DNA of 64,000 nt from a bacterium (GCA_028277985.1 JANQFG010000005.1:1-64000); one strand, 5' to 3'. Shown: positions 53,621 to 62,893, numbered from the stretch's first letter. The notes: generated from the letters alone by a model not told the origin. Translations and numbers: made by a program.

Positions 53621-56248
53621 TCATCCTTTTTTGAGGAGCCGCTCCTGAAGCTCCTGCAGTTTGTTCAACGCCTCCAGGGGCGTCATCTCCGGAAGATTCA
53701 ACCCGAGGATGTCCTCTTCGATCGGATGGGCAGCAGGAAACAGGGACGGCTGCTTCTCCTCGGGCTGCCGGCGCATCCTGCGGGAAGGGGCCAGCCGGGG
53801 CTCACCCTCCTCGTCCCACTGGCCCGACTCCAGGTTCTCGAGGATCTCCCTCGCTCTTTGGATGACGTTCGCGGGCACACCGGCCAGCCGTGCTACCTGG
53901 ATTCCGTAGCTGTGGCTCGAGGATCCCTCCGTGACCTTCCGCAGAAAGAGGATGTTTTCTCCCCATTCCTTGACCGACACGTGGCAGTTCTTGATGGTCG
54001 GATAGAGGCCCGCCAGCTCGGCCAGCTCGTGATAGTGGGTGGCAAAGAGGGTCCGGGCATTCACCTGGTGATCGATGAACTCGGCAATGGCCCAGGCAAT
54101 GCTGACCCCGTCGAAGGTGGATGTACCCCGCCCGACCTCGTCGAGAAGGATCAGGCTTCTAGGCGTTGCCTTTTCCAGAATATGGGCCGCCTCTTTCATC
54201 TCGACCATGAAGGTGGACTGCCCCCGAACCAGGTTGTCCATTGCGCCCACGCGTGTGAAGATCCTGTCCACGAGGCCCACCCTTGCAGAGGCGGCCGGCA
54301 CGAAGCTGCCCATCTGGGCCATCAGCACGATCAGGGCGAGCTGCCGCATGTAGGTCGATTTTCCAGCCATGTTCGGTCCGGTAATGATGACCATCCGGTT
54401 GTTCTTCCCGTCCATGTAGGTGTCGTTCGGGACGAACCGCTCCTCGAGAGACATCTGCTCGATGACCGGGTGCCTGCCCTCCCACACGACGAGCTCGTCC
54501 GTCATGGAGATCTCGGGCCGCGTGTAGTTGTTCCGAACCGCCACCTCGGCCAGGCAGGCGAGGACGTCCAGCTCGGCGATTGACTGCGCGGTCGTCCGGA
54601 CCCTGAGGGACTGCTCCGCGACCCGGTTGCGGACCTCCTGAAAGAGGTCATACTCGAGGTTCTGCGCACGGTCCTCGGCCCCGACCACCTTCTGTTCGTA
54701 CTCTTTCAGGGCAGGGGTGGTGAAGCGCTCGGCATTGGCCAGGGTCTGCTTCCGATCATAGTCCTCGGGCACGGACGCCAGGTTCGCCTTGGTGACCTCG
54801 ATGTAGTAGCCGAAGACCTTGTTGTAGCGGACCTTGAGAGAGCCTATCCCGGTTCTCTCACGCTCACCCGCCTCCAGAGCCGCAATCCATCTCTTTCCGT
54901 CCCTGGATGCGGATCTCAGTTCGTCCAGCTCCGCGTTGTAGCCTTCCCGGAAGATCCCTCCCTCCCGGACAGTCATGGGAGGCTCATCCTGAAGGGCGCG
55001 GTCCAGGAGGCCTGCCACATCCTCCATCGGATCGATGTGCCGGGCAATATCCTGCAGGGATTCGGCACTCAGGCCGGCAAGACGACCCAGGATCTTCGGC
55101 ACCCTGGCCAGGGACTCGCGTAGGCTGACCAGGTCCCGCGGGTTGGCAATACCGAGACTGATCCTGCTGTTCAGCCGCTCCACGTCCTGGACCTCCTTCA
55201 GGGTGTCCCGAAGGGCGGCCCTCTCGATCTCGCGTCCGGCAAGCTCTTCGACAGCGTCCAGCCTTCTCTGGATTCTCGAGGCCTGTAGAAGCGGGTATTG
55301 AACCCAACGCCTGAGAAGCCTTGCACCCATGGCCGTCTGGGTCGCGTCCAGGACCCCCAGGAGGCTGTTCTTCTTCGAGCGATCCATCCAGGTCTGCACG
55401 ATCTCGAGGTTTCGAAGGGCCGAATCGTCGAGGATCATATAATCCTGGATCTCGTACGGCGTGATCCCGTGAAGATGGCCGGGTAGCTGCTTCTGCGTCT
55501 CCTGGAGGTAGACGAGCAGAGCCCCTGCCGCTGAGAGGGCCTTTTGGAACCCGTCCGAGATCATCTGCTGGATACGCTCCGCTCCGAACTGCCGCTCGAC
55601 AATGGCGCATGCAGAATCGAACGCGAAGAACGCAGGAGCCCGGGGATTCCAGAGGGGTGGCTTCCTGCCCGCATAGATCGGCTCGAAGATCTTCCCCCGA
55701 TCCAGGTTCTCAGGGAGAAGGACTTCCCGGGCGTCGATCCTGAGAATCTCGTCCTCGACTGTGGAAAACGCATCGGTTTCTGCGATCCGAAAATCGCCGG
55801 TGGAGATATCCACGTAAGCCAGGCCGTATCGGCTTCCCTCCGCCGGGTCCGGGGGGGCAAGGGCGAGTAGGAAGTTGTTGTGGTCCGCTTCGAGGTTCTC
55901 GGCTTCGAGCACCAACCCTGGGGTGACCACCCTGGTGACTTCCCGCCGAACGATCCCCTTGGCCTGGCGCGGGTCCTCCACCTGGTCGCAAATCGCCACT
56001 TTGTATCCCTTGGCAATCAGCCTGGAAATGTACCCTGAGGCCGCATGGTACGGAACACCGCAGAGGGGGACCTTGTCAGGTGAGTTCTTGTTTCGGCTCG
56101 TCAGGGTCAGGTCGAGCTCCCGGGAGGCGATCTCTGCGTCCTCGAAGAACATTTCATAGAAGTCACCGAGCCTGAAAAATAAAATAGAATCAGGGTATTG
56201 CCCCTTGATCTGCAAGTACTGCCTCATCATCGGTGTCTGCTCGTTCAC
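53621..56248 (-). CDS. mutS: DNA mismatch repair protein MutS
   Basis: This is an 875-residue MutS1. The mismatch-binding domain has the Phe-x-Glu wedge in RLGDFYEMFFEDA. Connector, lever and clamp domains are followed by the ATPase with Walker A GPNMAGKSTYM and Walker B LILLDEVGRGTSTFDG. The tail (MTPLEALNKLQELQERL) fits the dimer/tetramer region. It is the first gene of the housekeeping run mutS-xerD-cca-M50-scpA-scpB-rluB. Confidence 0.96.
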   Translation of the reverse strand: MNEQTPMMRQYLQIKGQYPDSILFFRLGDFYEMFFEDAEIASRELDLTLTSRNKNSPDKVPLCGVPYHAASGYISRLIAKGYKVAICDQVEDPRQAKGIVRREVTRVVTPGLVLEAENLEADHNNFLLALAPPDPAEGSRYGLAYVDISTGDFRIAETDAFSTVEDEILRIDAREVLLPENLDRGKIFEPIYAGRKPPLWNPRAPAFFAFDSACAIVERQFGAERIQQMISDGFQKALSAAGALLVYLQETQKQLPGHLHGITPYEIQDYMILDDSALRNLEIVQTWMDRSKKNSLLGVLDATQTAMGARLLRRWVQYPLLQASRIQRRLDAVEELAGREIERAALRDTLKEVQDVERLNSRISLGIANPRDLVSLRESLARVPKILGRLAGLSAESLQDIARHIDPMEDVAGLLDRALQDEPPMTVREGGIFREGYNAELDELRSASRDGKRWIAALEAGERERTGIGSLKVRYNKVFGYYIEVTKANLASVPEDYDRKQTLANAERFTTPALKEYEQKVVGAEDRAQNLEYDLFQEVRNRVAEQSLRVRTTAQSIAELDVLACLAEVAVRNNYTRPEISMTDELVVWEGRHPVIEQMSLEERFVPNDTYMDGKNNRMVIITGPNMAGKSTYMRQLALIVLMAQMGSFVPAASARVGLVDRIFTRVGAMDNLVRGQSTFMVEMKEAAHILEKATPRSLILLDEVGRGTSTFDGVSIAWAIAEFIDHQVNARTLFATHYHELAELAGLYPTIKNCHVSVKEWGENILFLRKVTEGSSSHSYGIQVARLAGVPANVIQRAREILENLESGQWDEEGEPRLAPSRRMRRQPEEKQPSLFPAAHPIEEDILGLNLPEMTPLEALNKLQELQERLLKKG

Positions 56249-56386
56249 CAGCGGGCCCCTGTAGCCTTTCTACGCGCCTGTTGCATGCCTGATACTAGTC
56301 TTCTACCTCATTTCACGTGATGCTTTCAACACAAAGAGCAAACAACCCTGAACCAAATAAAAATGAAAAAATCCGGCACCACGGGT

Positions 56387-56467
56387 TGACACGTCGCGTC
56401 AAGTGGTTATTTTGTTCTTGACACACAGCGTCATGAAGAGTAGGATAAGAAATAACGCACCGTGTCA
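56387..56467. promoter_or_regulatory. Three near-identical 15-bp operators around a promoter
   Basis: TGACACGTCGCGTCA (56387-56401), TGACACACAGCGTCA (56419-56433) and, inverted, TAACGCACCGTGTCA (56453-56467) share the dyad TGACRC-N3-GYGTCA. Their starts are spaced 32 and 34 bp apart, about three helical turns. The middle copy overlaps the -35 of a sigma-70-like promoter. The pattern suits cooperative binding by a dimeric repressor. Confidence 0.65.
56418..56446 (+). promoter_or_regulatory. Sigma-70-like promoter of the small membrane peptide
   Basis: TTGACA (56418-56423), a 17-base spacer and TAGGAT (56441-56446) form the promoter. A second TTGACA at 56386 with ATTTTG 17 bases on may be a weaker alternative. 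The rest of 56249-56522 holds only the operators. Confidence 0.55.
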
Positions 56468-56522
56468 TCAGTAAATCACGCTGCACTACATAAGGGGCCG
56501 GAGCCCCGGAAAGGAGGCTGTC

Positions 56523-56729
56523 ATGAACGCGAACACACACGCACAGAGGCATGGTTTCCACGGATTCCAAGTAGATTGGAAACAGCTGCGCACCTGGAAA
56601 GGCAAGAGCCTGACCAAAGAGAAATGGGCCGAGATCGCGCTGTTCGCATCGACAGCGACCGTACTCGGTTACGTCATCTGGTGGGCTGCGAAGGCGGCGC
56701 AGAGCTACACGGTCCTGGGTCTCGGCTAG
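56523..56729 (+). CDS. 68-residue single-helix membrane peptide
   Basis: I do not recognise this small protein. A hydrophilic His/Lys/Trp-containing N-terminal half (HGFHGFQVDWKQLRTWKGKSLTKEKW) leads into one transmembrane helix (IALFASTATVLGYVIWWAA) and a short tail. A strong GAAAGGAGGCTGTC ribosome site, a good promoter with triple operator and a strong hairpin after the stop all support a real, regulated gene. A role as a small regulator or subunit of a membrane complex is only a guess. Confidence 0.7.
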   Translation: MNANTHAQRHGFHGFQVDWKQLRTWKGKSLTKEKWAEIALFASTATVLGYVIWWAAKAAQSYTVLGLG

Positions 56730-56779
56730 ACCCGGGCCTTTCGCCCTTCTCCCATCGGGATCTGCTGCAGCGCAGACAA

Positions 56780-56808
56780 GGGCGGTACCCTCCGCGAGGG
56801 TGCCGCCC
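56780..56808 (+). terminator. Strong hairpin after the small membrane peptide gene
   Basis: GGGCGGTACCCTC-CGC-GAGGGTGCCGCCC pairs 13 bp with one G-T wobble. It is followed by TCTACGG rather than a long T run, so it may be an imperfect terminator. Confidence 0.55.
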
Positions 56809-56959
56809 TCTACGGATTCCATCCTCTCCCTTCCCTTTCCGCACCCCAAGCATCCCACGCACTTCTCGCGGGTTGGTATCCAACATCTTTTCACATCAAA
56901 CGTCTTTTCACATCATATGACTAAGTGTTAGAATGGCGCCTGCCATCCGCGAGGAAACC

Positions 56960-58099
56960 ATGAAGGACAAGATCGTTCCCTCTCCCATCCAAGTCCCGGA
57001 CAGCGCTCTCGACGACCTAAAGCAGCGGCTGGCCGCTACCCGTTGGCCGGACGAGGAGACGCCAAAGGACTGGTCACAAGGGATCCCCCTCGCCTATATG
57101 CAAGAAGTCGTCGAGTACTGGGCATCGGAGTATGACTGGCGGCGATGCGAAGAGAAGGTGAACCGGTTCGATCCTTCAAAGACGGAACTGGACGGGCTCG
57201 GGATCCATTTCCTGCACGTTCGCTCGTCTCGAGAAGACGCGCTGCCCCTTGTGATGACCCACGGCTGGCCCGGGTCGATCATCGAGTTCTTGAAGGTGAT
57301 CGAGCCCCTGGTCGATCCGGAGGGCCACGGAGGCGACGGAGCGGATGCCTTCCACGTGGTTTGCCCTACCCTGCCCGGTTTCGGTTTCTCCGACAAGCCG
57401 GCTGAAACAGGCTGGCAGGTTCAACGTATCGCTCGCGCATGGACCGAATTGATGGCGCGGCTCGGCTACGAAAGGTACGTGGCACAGGGTGGCGACTGGG
57501 GCTCCTTTGTTACGTGCGAGATCGCCCTGGCCGATCCTGAGCACTGTGCAGGGATTCACACCAACATGCCCATCGTATGGCCCGACCCGGAGACCATGAC
57601 CAACCTGGAGCCGAGCGAGCAGGCTGCTCTCGAGGCGCTCCAGCATTACCAGGACTGGGAATCCGGGTATGCGAAGCAGCAGAGCACCCGCCCGCAGACC
57701 CTGGGCTACGGCCTTGCGGATTCTCCTGCCGGGCAGGCCGCCTGGATCCTCGAGAAGTTCTGGGCCTGGACCGACAGCGACGGTCATCCGGAGAACGTGC
57801 TCACCCGTGACGAGCTTCTCGACAACGTCATGTTCTACTGGCTCCCCGGCACCGGGGCCTCCTCGGCACGGATTTACTGGGAGAGTCTGAACAAGATCGG
57901 GTTCGACCCGATTCACATTCCCGCAGGTATCAGCATCTTCCCCAGGGAGATCTTCGGCTGCTCCCGGCGCTGGGCCGAGAAGAGGTTCACCCGCCTGGTC
58001 CATTGGAACAAACCGGCCAAGGGGGGCCACTTCGCCGCCTTCGAACAGCCGGCCGCCTTTGTCGACGAATTGAGGACGTGTTTCCGCCACATGCGCTGA
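56960..58099 (+). CDS. Epoxide hydrolase (EHN-type alpha/beta hydrolase)
   Basis: This 379-residue protein has the epoxide hydrolase N-terminal domain (about 1-110; SALDDLKQRLAATRWPDE, DWRRCEEKVNRF) before an alpha/beta hydrolase core. Visible are the oxyanion loop HGWPGSIIEF, the nucleophile Asp in QGGDWGSFVT, and the late His in KGGHFAAFEQP. It probably hydrolyses epoxides of hydrophobic compounds in the cytosol. The track's ATG at 56933 has no ribosome site; ATG 56960 with GAGGAAACC is preferred. Two CTTTTCACATCA repeats (56887, 56904) lie just upstream. Confidence 0.9.
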   Translation: MKDKIVPSPIQVPDSALDDLKQRLAATRWPDEETPKDWSQGIPLAYMQEVVEYWASEYDWRRCEEKVNRFDPSKTELDGLGIHFLHVRSSREDALPLVMTHGWPGSIIEFLKVIEPLVDPEGHGGDGADAFHVVCPTLPGFGFSDKPAETGWQVQRIARAWTELMARLGYERYVAQGGDWGSFVTCEIALADPEHCAGIHTNMPIVWPDPETMTNLEPSEQAALEALQHYQDWESGYAKQQSTRPQTLGYGLADSPAGQAAWILEKFWAWTDSDGHPENVLTRDELLDNVMFYWLPGTGASSARIYWESLNKIGFDPIHIPAGISIFPREIFGCSRRWAEKRFTRLVHWNKPAKGGHFAAFEQPAAFVDELRTCFRHMR

Positions 58100-58126
58100 C
58101 CCTACACAAAGAGATAGGAGAAGGAC

Positions 58127-59185
58127 ATGAGCATCAAGAAGACGAGCATCCTCACTCTTGCCTGCCTGGTTCTTTTATTCCCAGCAATCGCCCCGGCTCA
58201 AATCGACCTCGTTGCCCCACCCGACGGTGCCGCGGTTTCTTCTCCCCCTACGTTCGAATGGACCACCGGCGACTACGATTTCTTTGTCTTCTATTCCATT
58301 TTCAATTACACAGGGTTCGGATACCATCCGATCCTGCTTGGATGGTACCCGATCACCTCCCTGGAGATACCTACGGATTGGTGGGACATGGTTGCAGTAG
58401 ACATCCCCTCCGTCTGGCTGGTCCTCGGATACGATATTGACACCTCCACCTTCGGAGTTGCGCCGTTTCGGACATTCACCAAGGTGGAGTCCGATATGTC
58501 CGAGATTCCCGGAGGTTGTTATTCCATGGGCGCGGATAGCCCCGACTGCAACCTTATTGACGAGTGTCCTGTGCATACGGTGTGCATCACCGCCTTCGAG
58601 ATGGACAGGTACGAAGTGACGAATTCCGAGTACGCGGAATGCGTGGCGGCGGGTTCCTGCACGGCGCCACAGCACACGCGTAGTTCAACACGGCTCTATT
58701 ATTATGGGCAGACCGCCTATGACAACTACCCCGTGCTCTATGTGAACTGGCAGCAAGCCGTGGATTACTGCGCGTGGGAGGGGAAACGGCTGCCCACGGA
58801 GGGGGAATGGGAGTACGCGGCCCGAGGCGGGCTGTCGGGAGCCACATATCCCTGGGGGAACTCGATCAGCGGTTCGGACGCGAACTACCTGAACTCGGGC
58901 GATCCGGAGGACAACGACACGAACGAGGTCGGAAGCTATCCTGCCAACGGGTACGGCCTCTACGACGTAGCCGGTAATGTCTACGAGTGGGTGTACGACC
59001 TGTATGACAACCTCTACTACAACTACAGTCCCAGAGACGATCCGACAGGTCCTGCGACAGGGGACTCGCGGGTCCAGCGCGGAGGGTCCTGGGGCCACTC
59101 CACCGGCAACCAAAGGGTGGCCAACCGCCACTACCGATTGCCCGTCAGTGTGGCCAACGACGTCGGGTTCCGCTGTGCCCGGTAG
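58127..59185 (+). CDS. Exported FGE-sulfatase-fold (SUMF1) protein
   Basis: This is a 352-residue protein with a signal peptide (TSILTLACLVLLFPAIAPAQ). An Ig-like region (20-120) is followed by a formylglycine-generating-enzyme fold from about residue 125: GGCYSMGAD, FEMDRYEVTNSEYAECV, GKRLPTEGEWEYAARGG, GLYDVAGNVYEWV and RGGSWGHSTGNQRVANRHY. The two copper-binding cysteines that true FGEs carry after RGGS are absent, so it is unlikely to be a sulfatase activator. Such proteins are often ligand-binding or modifying enzymes of unknown target. It follows the epoxide hydrolase gene by 27 bases. Confidence 0.85.
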   Translation: MSIKKTSILTLACLVLLFPAIAPAQIDLVAPPDGAAVSSPPTFEWTTGDYDFFVFYSIFNYTGFGYHPILLGWYPITSLEIPTDWWDMVAVDIPSVWLVLGYDIDTSTFGVAPFRTFTKVESDMSEIPGGCYSMGADSPDCNLIDECPVHTVCITAFEMDRYEVTNSEYAECVAAGSCTAPQHTRSSTRLYYYGQTAYDNYPVLYVNWQQAVDYCAWEGKRLPTEGEWEYAARGGLSGATYPWGNSISGSDANYLNSGDPEDNDTNEVGSYPANGYGLYDVAGNVYEWVYDLYDNLYYNYSPRDDPTGPATGDSRVQRGGSWGHSTGNQRVANRHYRLPVSVANDVGFRCAR

Positions 59186-59322
59186 GTAGAGGGGTCGGCA
59201 GGATCGGAACCACAAGGGCCTGCCTCCCACAAACGCGGGCATTGAATCATTCGACGGATGCGCGCCATCCAACTCTTAGCCGGATCTCTGATAAAACAAT
59301 CATAGATTGTGAGGAGGATCCC

Positions 59323-60078
59323 ATGCTGAGAGAAGATCGATTTGCGATTCGGTTGGCGATCATGTCCCTGGCTTGGGTGCTCTTCTTCGGGGCCCAGGCC
59401 TGCAATCTCTGCATGGACTCGGACGGGGACGGTTTTGGAGATCCCGCGTCCCCGTTCTGTGCGAATGCCGCGCTCGACTGTGACGACGACGATCCTGCCC
59501 GCAACCCCGGGGCGGCAGAAGGACCCTTTGGGGATGCGACATGCGCGGACGGCATCGATAACAACTGCAATCTCCTGGCAGATATCGATGAGCCGCAGTG
59601 CGACGAAGACGACCTGGACATGACTCCACAGGACTTCGCCTGCATCCTGGATTGGAGCCAGATTCCGGAACCTCCCCCAGGCGTCTCCTACTACTTCACC
59701 AATCTGAAGGGCTTCCTGCCCGAGGCGACTCAGGTCGCCGGCTCTCCTACCGGCGGAGTCTTCCCGCCGGGAACCATCATTCAGATCCTGCCGGACGAGG
59801 CGATGGTGAAGCGGGCCCCGGGATGGAGCCCGGGCAGCGGCGACTGGGAGTTCTTCCGACTGCAGGTTAGCGCCGGAGGCACGCAGATCATTGAGAGGGG
59901 CGTCAACATCAAGAACCCGATCCATCCGGCACCGTGCATCACGTGTCACGCACAGGCCTTACCCCAGTGGGACTTCACGTGCGGAGACAGCGGCCAACAT
60001 GGATGCGACCCGCTGCCCCCCTTCATCACAGACGAGTTGATACTGAGTCTGCAGGAGGGGGATCCACGCTGCCAGTGA
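59323..60078 (+). CDS. Exported MopE-motif / cytochrome P460-like haem protein
   Basis: This is a 251-residue exported protein. A signal peptide (RLAIMSLAWVLFFGAQAC, possibly a lipoprotein) is followed by a MopE-type metal motif (DSDGDGFGDPASPFC, LDCDDDDPARNP, DGIDNNCN). A cytochrome P460-like domain ends in CITCHAQALPQWDFTCG, a C-x2-CH c-type haem site. P460 proteins oxidise hydroxylamine or NO or act as redox proteins; the role here is unknown. The track's start at 59242 is rejected for ATG 59323, which follows GAGGAGGATCCC. Confidence 0.78.
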   Translation: MLREDRFAIRLAIMSLAWVLFFGAQACNLCMDSDGDGFGDPASPFCANAALDCDDDDPARNPGAAEGPFGDATCADGIDNNCNLLADIDEPQCDEDDLDMTPQDFACILDWSQIPEPPPGVSYYFTNLKGFLPEATQVAGSPTGGVFPPGTIIQILPDEAMVKRAPGWSPGSGDWEFFRLQVSAGGTQIIERGVNIKNPIHPAPCITCHAQALPQWDFTCGDSGQHGCDPLPPFITDELILSLQEGDPRCQ

Positions 60079-60124
60079 CTCCGTGAGACGAGCTTCTCTC
60101 CCGCCGAGTCGAGTGGTCGAGTGG

Positions 60125-60142
60125 GGTCAGGCCTGACCCCGG
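60125..60142. repeat. Perfect palindrome GGGGTCAGGCCTGACCCC
   Basis: This 18-bp perfect inverted repeat lies between convergent genes. It resembles, but is not the same as, the GGGGTCGGACC element. Confidence 0.75.
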
Positions 60143-60152
60143 AATCCGAAAG

Positions 60153-61127
60153 CTAGCTGGATGCGTTGGCCGAGATCGCCTGCGCCCGCCTTTTGCGCTC
60201 TGAACTGAGGGCATACCACGTCTTACCCACGGCCTCGATCGCCTGGGGCACAGGAATCGGGACCCGGTTCTTCACCGCCCATCGGCCGTAGCATTGGGGC
60301 ATTTGGCCCGTCTTTCGCGAAGGGTCCATTGTCACATCCTCGACGATGAGACCCTCCTCGTTGCCCATCTGGGCCTTGACGGTGCCATCCGAATCACAGA
60401 TGGTCGAGAGCCCCGGGAAGGCGGAATCCTGCTGCAGGAAGGGCAGTCCAGGCACCGATGTCTGCCACGGGCCGCTCTTGTTGATCATGACCGCCGGAAC
60501 ACCGAGAACCCGGGCATAGTGAGGGGCAAGCTCCTTGAGACCGCGGTCGAAGTCTGCCGCGTTCTTCTTGGAGACCAGGACGCTGGTCGAAGGGGTTGGA
60601 GCCGAGTGGGGCATGAGGAGCAGGTCCACCGAGTGCTGGCACATCATGCTCGGAATGTAGGCGAGTTGGTTCTCGTAACAGATGCCGATCCCGACCTTTC
60701 CGAAGTCGGTGTCCAGGACATGAGAGCCGGCATCCCCCTTCACGAAGAAAGCCTCGAACAGCGCCGAGGTCTGCTTCCTCACGCGTCCGGCTTCCCGGCC
60801 GTCCGGCCCGGTGAGCACGAAGGTGTTGAAGAAGTGTTCCCCCTCCGCCTCGAGGAAGCTCGTCCCGAGCCAGACGCCGAGCCTCTTCGCATTCTCACGC
60901 AACCACAAGACGGTCGGACCCTCCTTGCCCTCCGCCCCTTCCCATATGGCAGGCGTGTAGATGTACCCTGTCGGCATGAATTCGGGCAGGATGATCAGCG
61001 TGGCCCCCTCTTCCGCCGCCTGGTCTACAAAGCGGGTGGCCCGCTCCAGATTCGCCTCTACCCGACCGTTCTCCGATTCCATCTGCACCGCGGCAATCCT
61101 AAGGGTCCTGGCTTCGGGTTGAGCCAT
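60153..61127 (-). CDS. Carbon-nitrogen hydrolase (nitrilase superfamily)
   Basis: This is a 324-residue hydrolase. The catalytic Glu is in LIILPEFMPTGYI, the Lys in RVRKQTSALFE and the Cys in VGIGICYENQLAY. It likely cleaves an amide or nitrile C-N bond in the cytosol; the substrate group cannot be fixed. The track start at 61232 is rejected: ATG 61127 follows a full AAGGAGGATCGAA ribosome site. It is about 107 bases after the acyl-CoA synthetase gene and may share its transcript. Confidence 0.88.
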   Translation of the reverse strand: MAQPEARTLRIAAVQMESENGRVEANLERATRFVDQAAEEGATLIILPEFMPTGYIYTPAIWEGAEGKEGPTVLWLRENAKRLGVWLGTSFLEAEGEHFFNTFVLTGPDGREAGRVRKQTSALFEAFFVKGDAGSHVLDTDFGKVGIGICYENQLAYIPSMMCQHSVDLLLMPHSAPTPSTSVLVSKKNAADFDRGLKELAPHYARVLGVPAVMINKSGPWQTSVPGLPFLQQDSAFPGLSTICDSDGTVKAQMGNEEGLIVEDVTMDPSRKTGQMPQCYGRWAVKNRVPIPVPQAIEAVGKTWYALSSERKRRAQAISANASS

Positions 61128-61233
61128 TTCGATCCTCCTTCCGGTATTCAACTCTCTGTAGCTGGCTCCGCTCGCAATCTCCATCAGGCGACCCCTTGCC
61201 TCCGTTTTGACCTTTGACCTTCTACCTTTCACC

Positions 61234-62754
61234 TCAAGGTATATATTGGGCCTTCAACTCCTTCTTCAGGATCTTGCCCGTGGCCGTGCGAGGCAGTTCT
61301 TCCGTGAGAACGACCTTCTTGGGCACCTTGTACTTGGCAAGCTTCTCTTTGCAGAATTCGATCAGGCGAGCCTCGTCGACCTCCTTCCCCGGCTTCGGGA
61401 CCACGATAGCCATTCCGACTTCCCCCCACTTCTCGTCTGGAATCCCGATCACACCGACATCAGCCACCTGCTCGAAGCCCATGATCGCGTCCTCGACCTC
61501 GGCCGGGTAAACGTTCTCCCCGCCGCTGATGTACATGTCCTTCTTGCGGTCGATCAAATACAGATACCCCTCTTCATCGAAGTAGCCCATGTCGCCCGTG
61601 TGGAGCCAGCCGTCCACGATCGTTTCGGCGGTCGCTTCCGGCCTCCTCCAGTACTCCCGGATCACGTTCGGGCCCTTCACGACGACTTCCCCGGTCTTGC
61701 CCGTCGGCAGGGCGTTACCCTCCATGTCCTCGATCCGGATGTCCAGGTGGAAGACCGGCTTGCCGCACGAGCCGAGCTTGCGCAGCGCATCCTGGGTGCG
61801 AAGGACCGTGATGGCCGGGGCCGTCTCGGTCATCCCGTATCCCTGGCTGAAGGTAATCCCCTTCTTCATGTAGGTCTCGATCAGCGGCCGCGGGCAAGGC
61901 GAACCGCCCGCCAGGAAGAAACGCAGGCTGGAGAGGTCTGCGGTCTCGAACTCGGGCACCTGGGTCATGAACAGGAACATGACCGGGATGCCGAACATGA
62001 TGGTCGCTCTTTCATCCTCGATGAGCCGGAAGATGCCCGAAGGGTCGAAGAACCTCTGGATCACCATCTTGCAGCCCAGATACATGCTCGGGATGGCGGA
62101 CACCCCCAATCCACCCACGTGAAACATGGGGGCACAGACGATTTGCACGTCTTCGCTGCTCATGGAGTAAACACCCACGGAGTTGATACAGTTCCACTGG
62201 ATGTTGCCCTGGAGGACGACAGCCCCCTTGGGTCTGCCCGTGGTCCCGGAGGTGTACATGATGAACTCGGCATCGTCCAACGTGACTTCGGCGTCCGGCT
62301 GCGGCTCATCCTCGGACCGATTGGCGACCCACGCCTCGTATATCGGGTCGGCCTCGGCCCCTCCTTCCAACTCGCAGATGAACTGCTTCACGCTCGGCAC
62401 CTTTCCCCGCAGCTCGTCCACCAGGGGCAAGAACTCGGGCGAGTAGACGACCATCACAGGTTCGGCATCGTTGATGATGAATTCGAGTTCGGGTCCTGCC
62501 AGCCGGAAGTTGAGCGGAACCATGGTCGCGCCGAGCTTGCAGAGTGATTGCAGGATCTCCAGAAACACATGGCTGTTCGCCATCAGGACGGCCACTCGAT
62601 CGCCTTTTCTGACCCCCGCTTCCTGAAAGGCATGGGCCAGGCGGTTCACCCGGATGTTGAATTCATACTTGGTAAGCTCCAGATCGCCGTACTTGACACA
62701 CGGCTCCTGCGGGTAACGCTCGGCCCATCTTGTCGACCATTCTCCTGTATTCAT
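61234..62754 (-). CDS. Acyl-CoA synthetase (AMP-forming, FadD-like)
   Basis: This is a 506-residue ANL-family ligase. The P-loop is MYTSGTTGRPKG, A5 YGMTETAP, A7/A8 GWLHTGDMGYFDEEGYLYLIDRKKDMYISGGENVYP, and the adenylation Lys is in LPRTATGKILKKEL. It activates a fatty or aromatic acid to its CoA thioester; the substrate is not predictable. GAGGGAGACAG precedes the ATG. Confidence 0.92.
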   Translation of the reverse strand: MNTGEWSTRWAERYPQEPCVKYGDLELTKYEFNIRVNRLAHAFQEAGVRKGDRVAVLMANSHVFLEILQSLCKLGATMVPLNFRLAGPELEFIINDAEPVMVVYSPEFLPLVDELRGKVPSVKQFICELEGGAEADPIYEAWVANRSEDEPQPDAEVTLDDAEFIMYTSGTTGRPKGAVVLQGNIQWNCINSVGVYSMSSEDVQIVCAPMFHVGGLGVSAIPSMYLGCKMVIQRFFDPSGIFRLIEDERATIMFGIPVMFLFMTQVPEFETADLSSLRFFLAGGSPCPRPLIETYMKKGITFSQGYGMTETAPAITVLRTQDALRKLGSCGKPVFHLDIRIEDMEGNALPTGKTGEVVVKGPNVIREYWRRPEATAETIVDGWLHTGDMGYFDEEGYLYLIDRKKDMYISGGENVYPAEVEDAIMGFEQVADVGVIGIPDEKWGEVGMAIVVPKPGKEVDEARLIEFCKEKLAKYKVPKKVVLTEELPRTATGKILKKELKAQYIP

Positions 62755-62831
62755 CTGTCTCCCTCCTCTTTCGGCTTCGCTCCTTGTCGTCGGACTACCA
62801 TAGCCGACTTTCCGGAAAATGCAAAAAGGAG

Positions 62832-62865
62832 AAAAAAAAGGGCCATATCCCGAAAGATATGGCCC
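62832..62865 (-). terminator. Rho-independent terminator of the MopE-type gene
   Basis: A perfect 10-bp stem GGGCCATATC/GATATGGCCC with a 6-nt loop is followed on the minus strand by eight Ts. It lies 29 bases past the stop of the gene at 62894. Confidence 0.92.
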
Positions 62866-62893
62866 AGAGGGGGGGAGGCTTCGGCCCGAAAGC

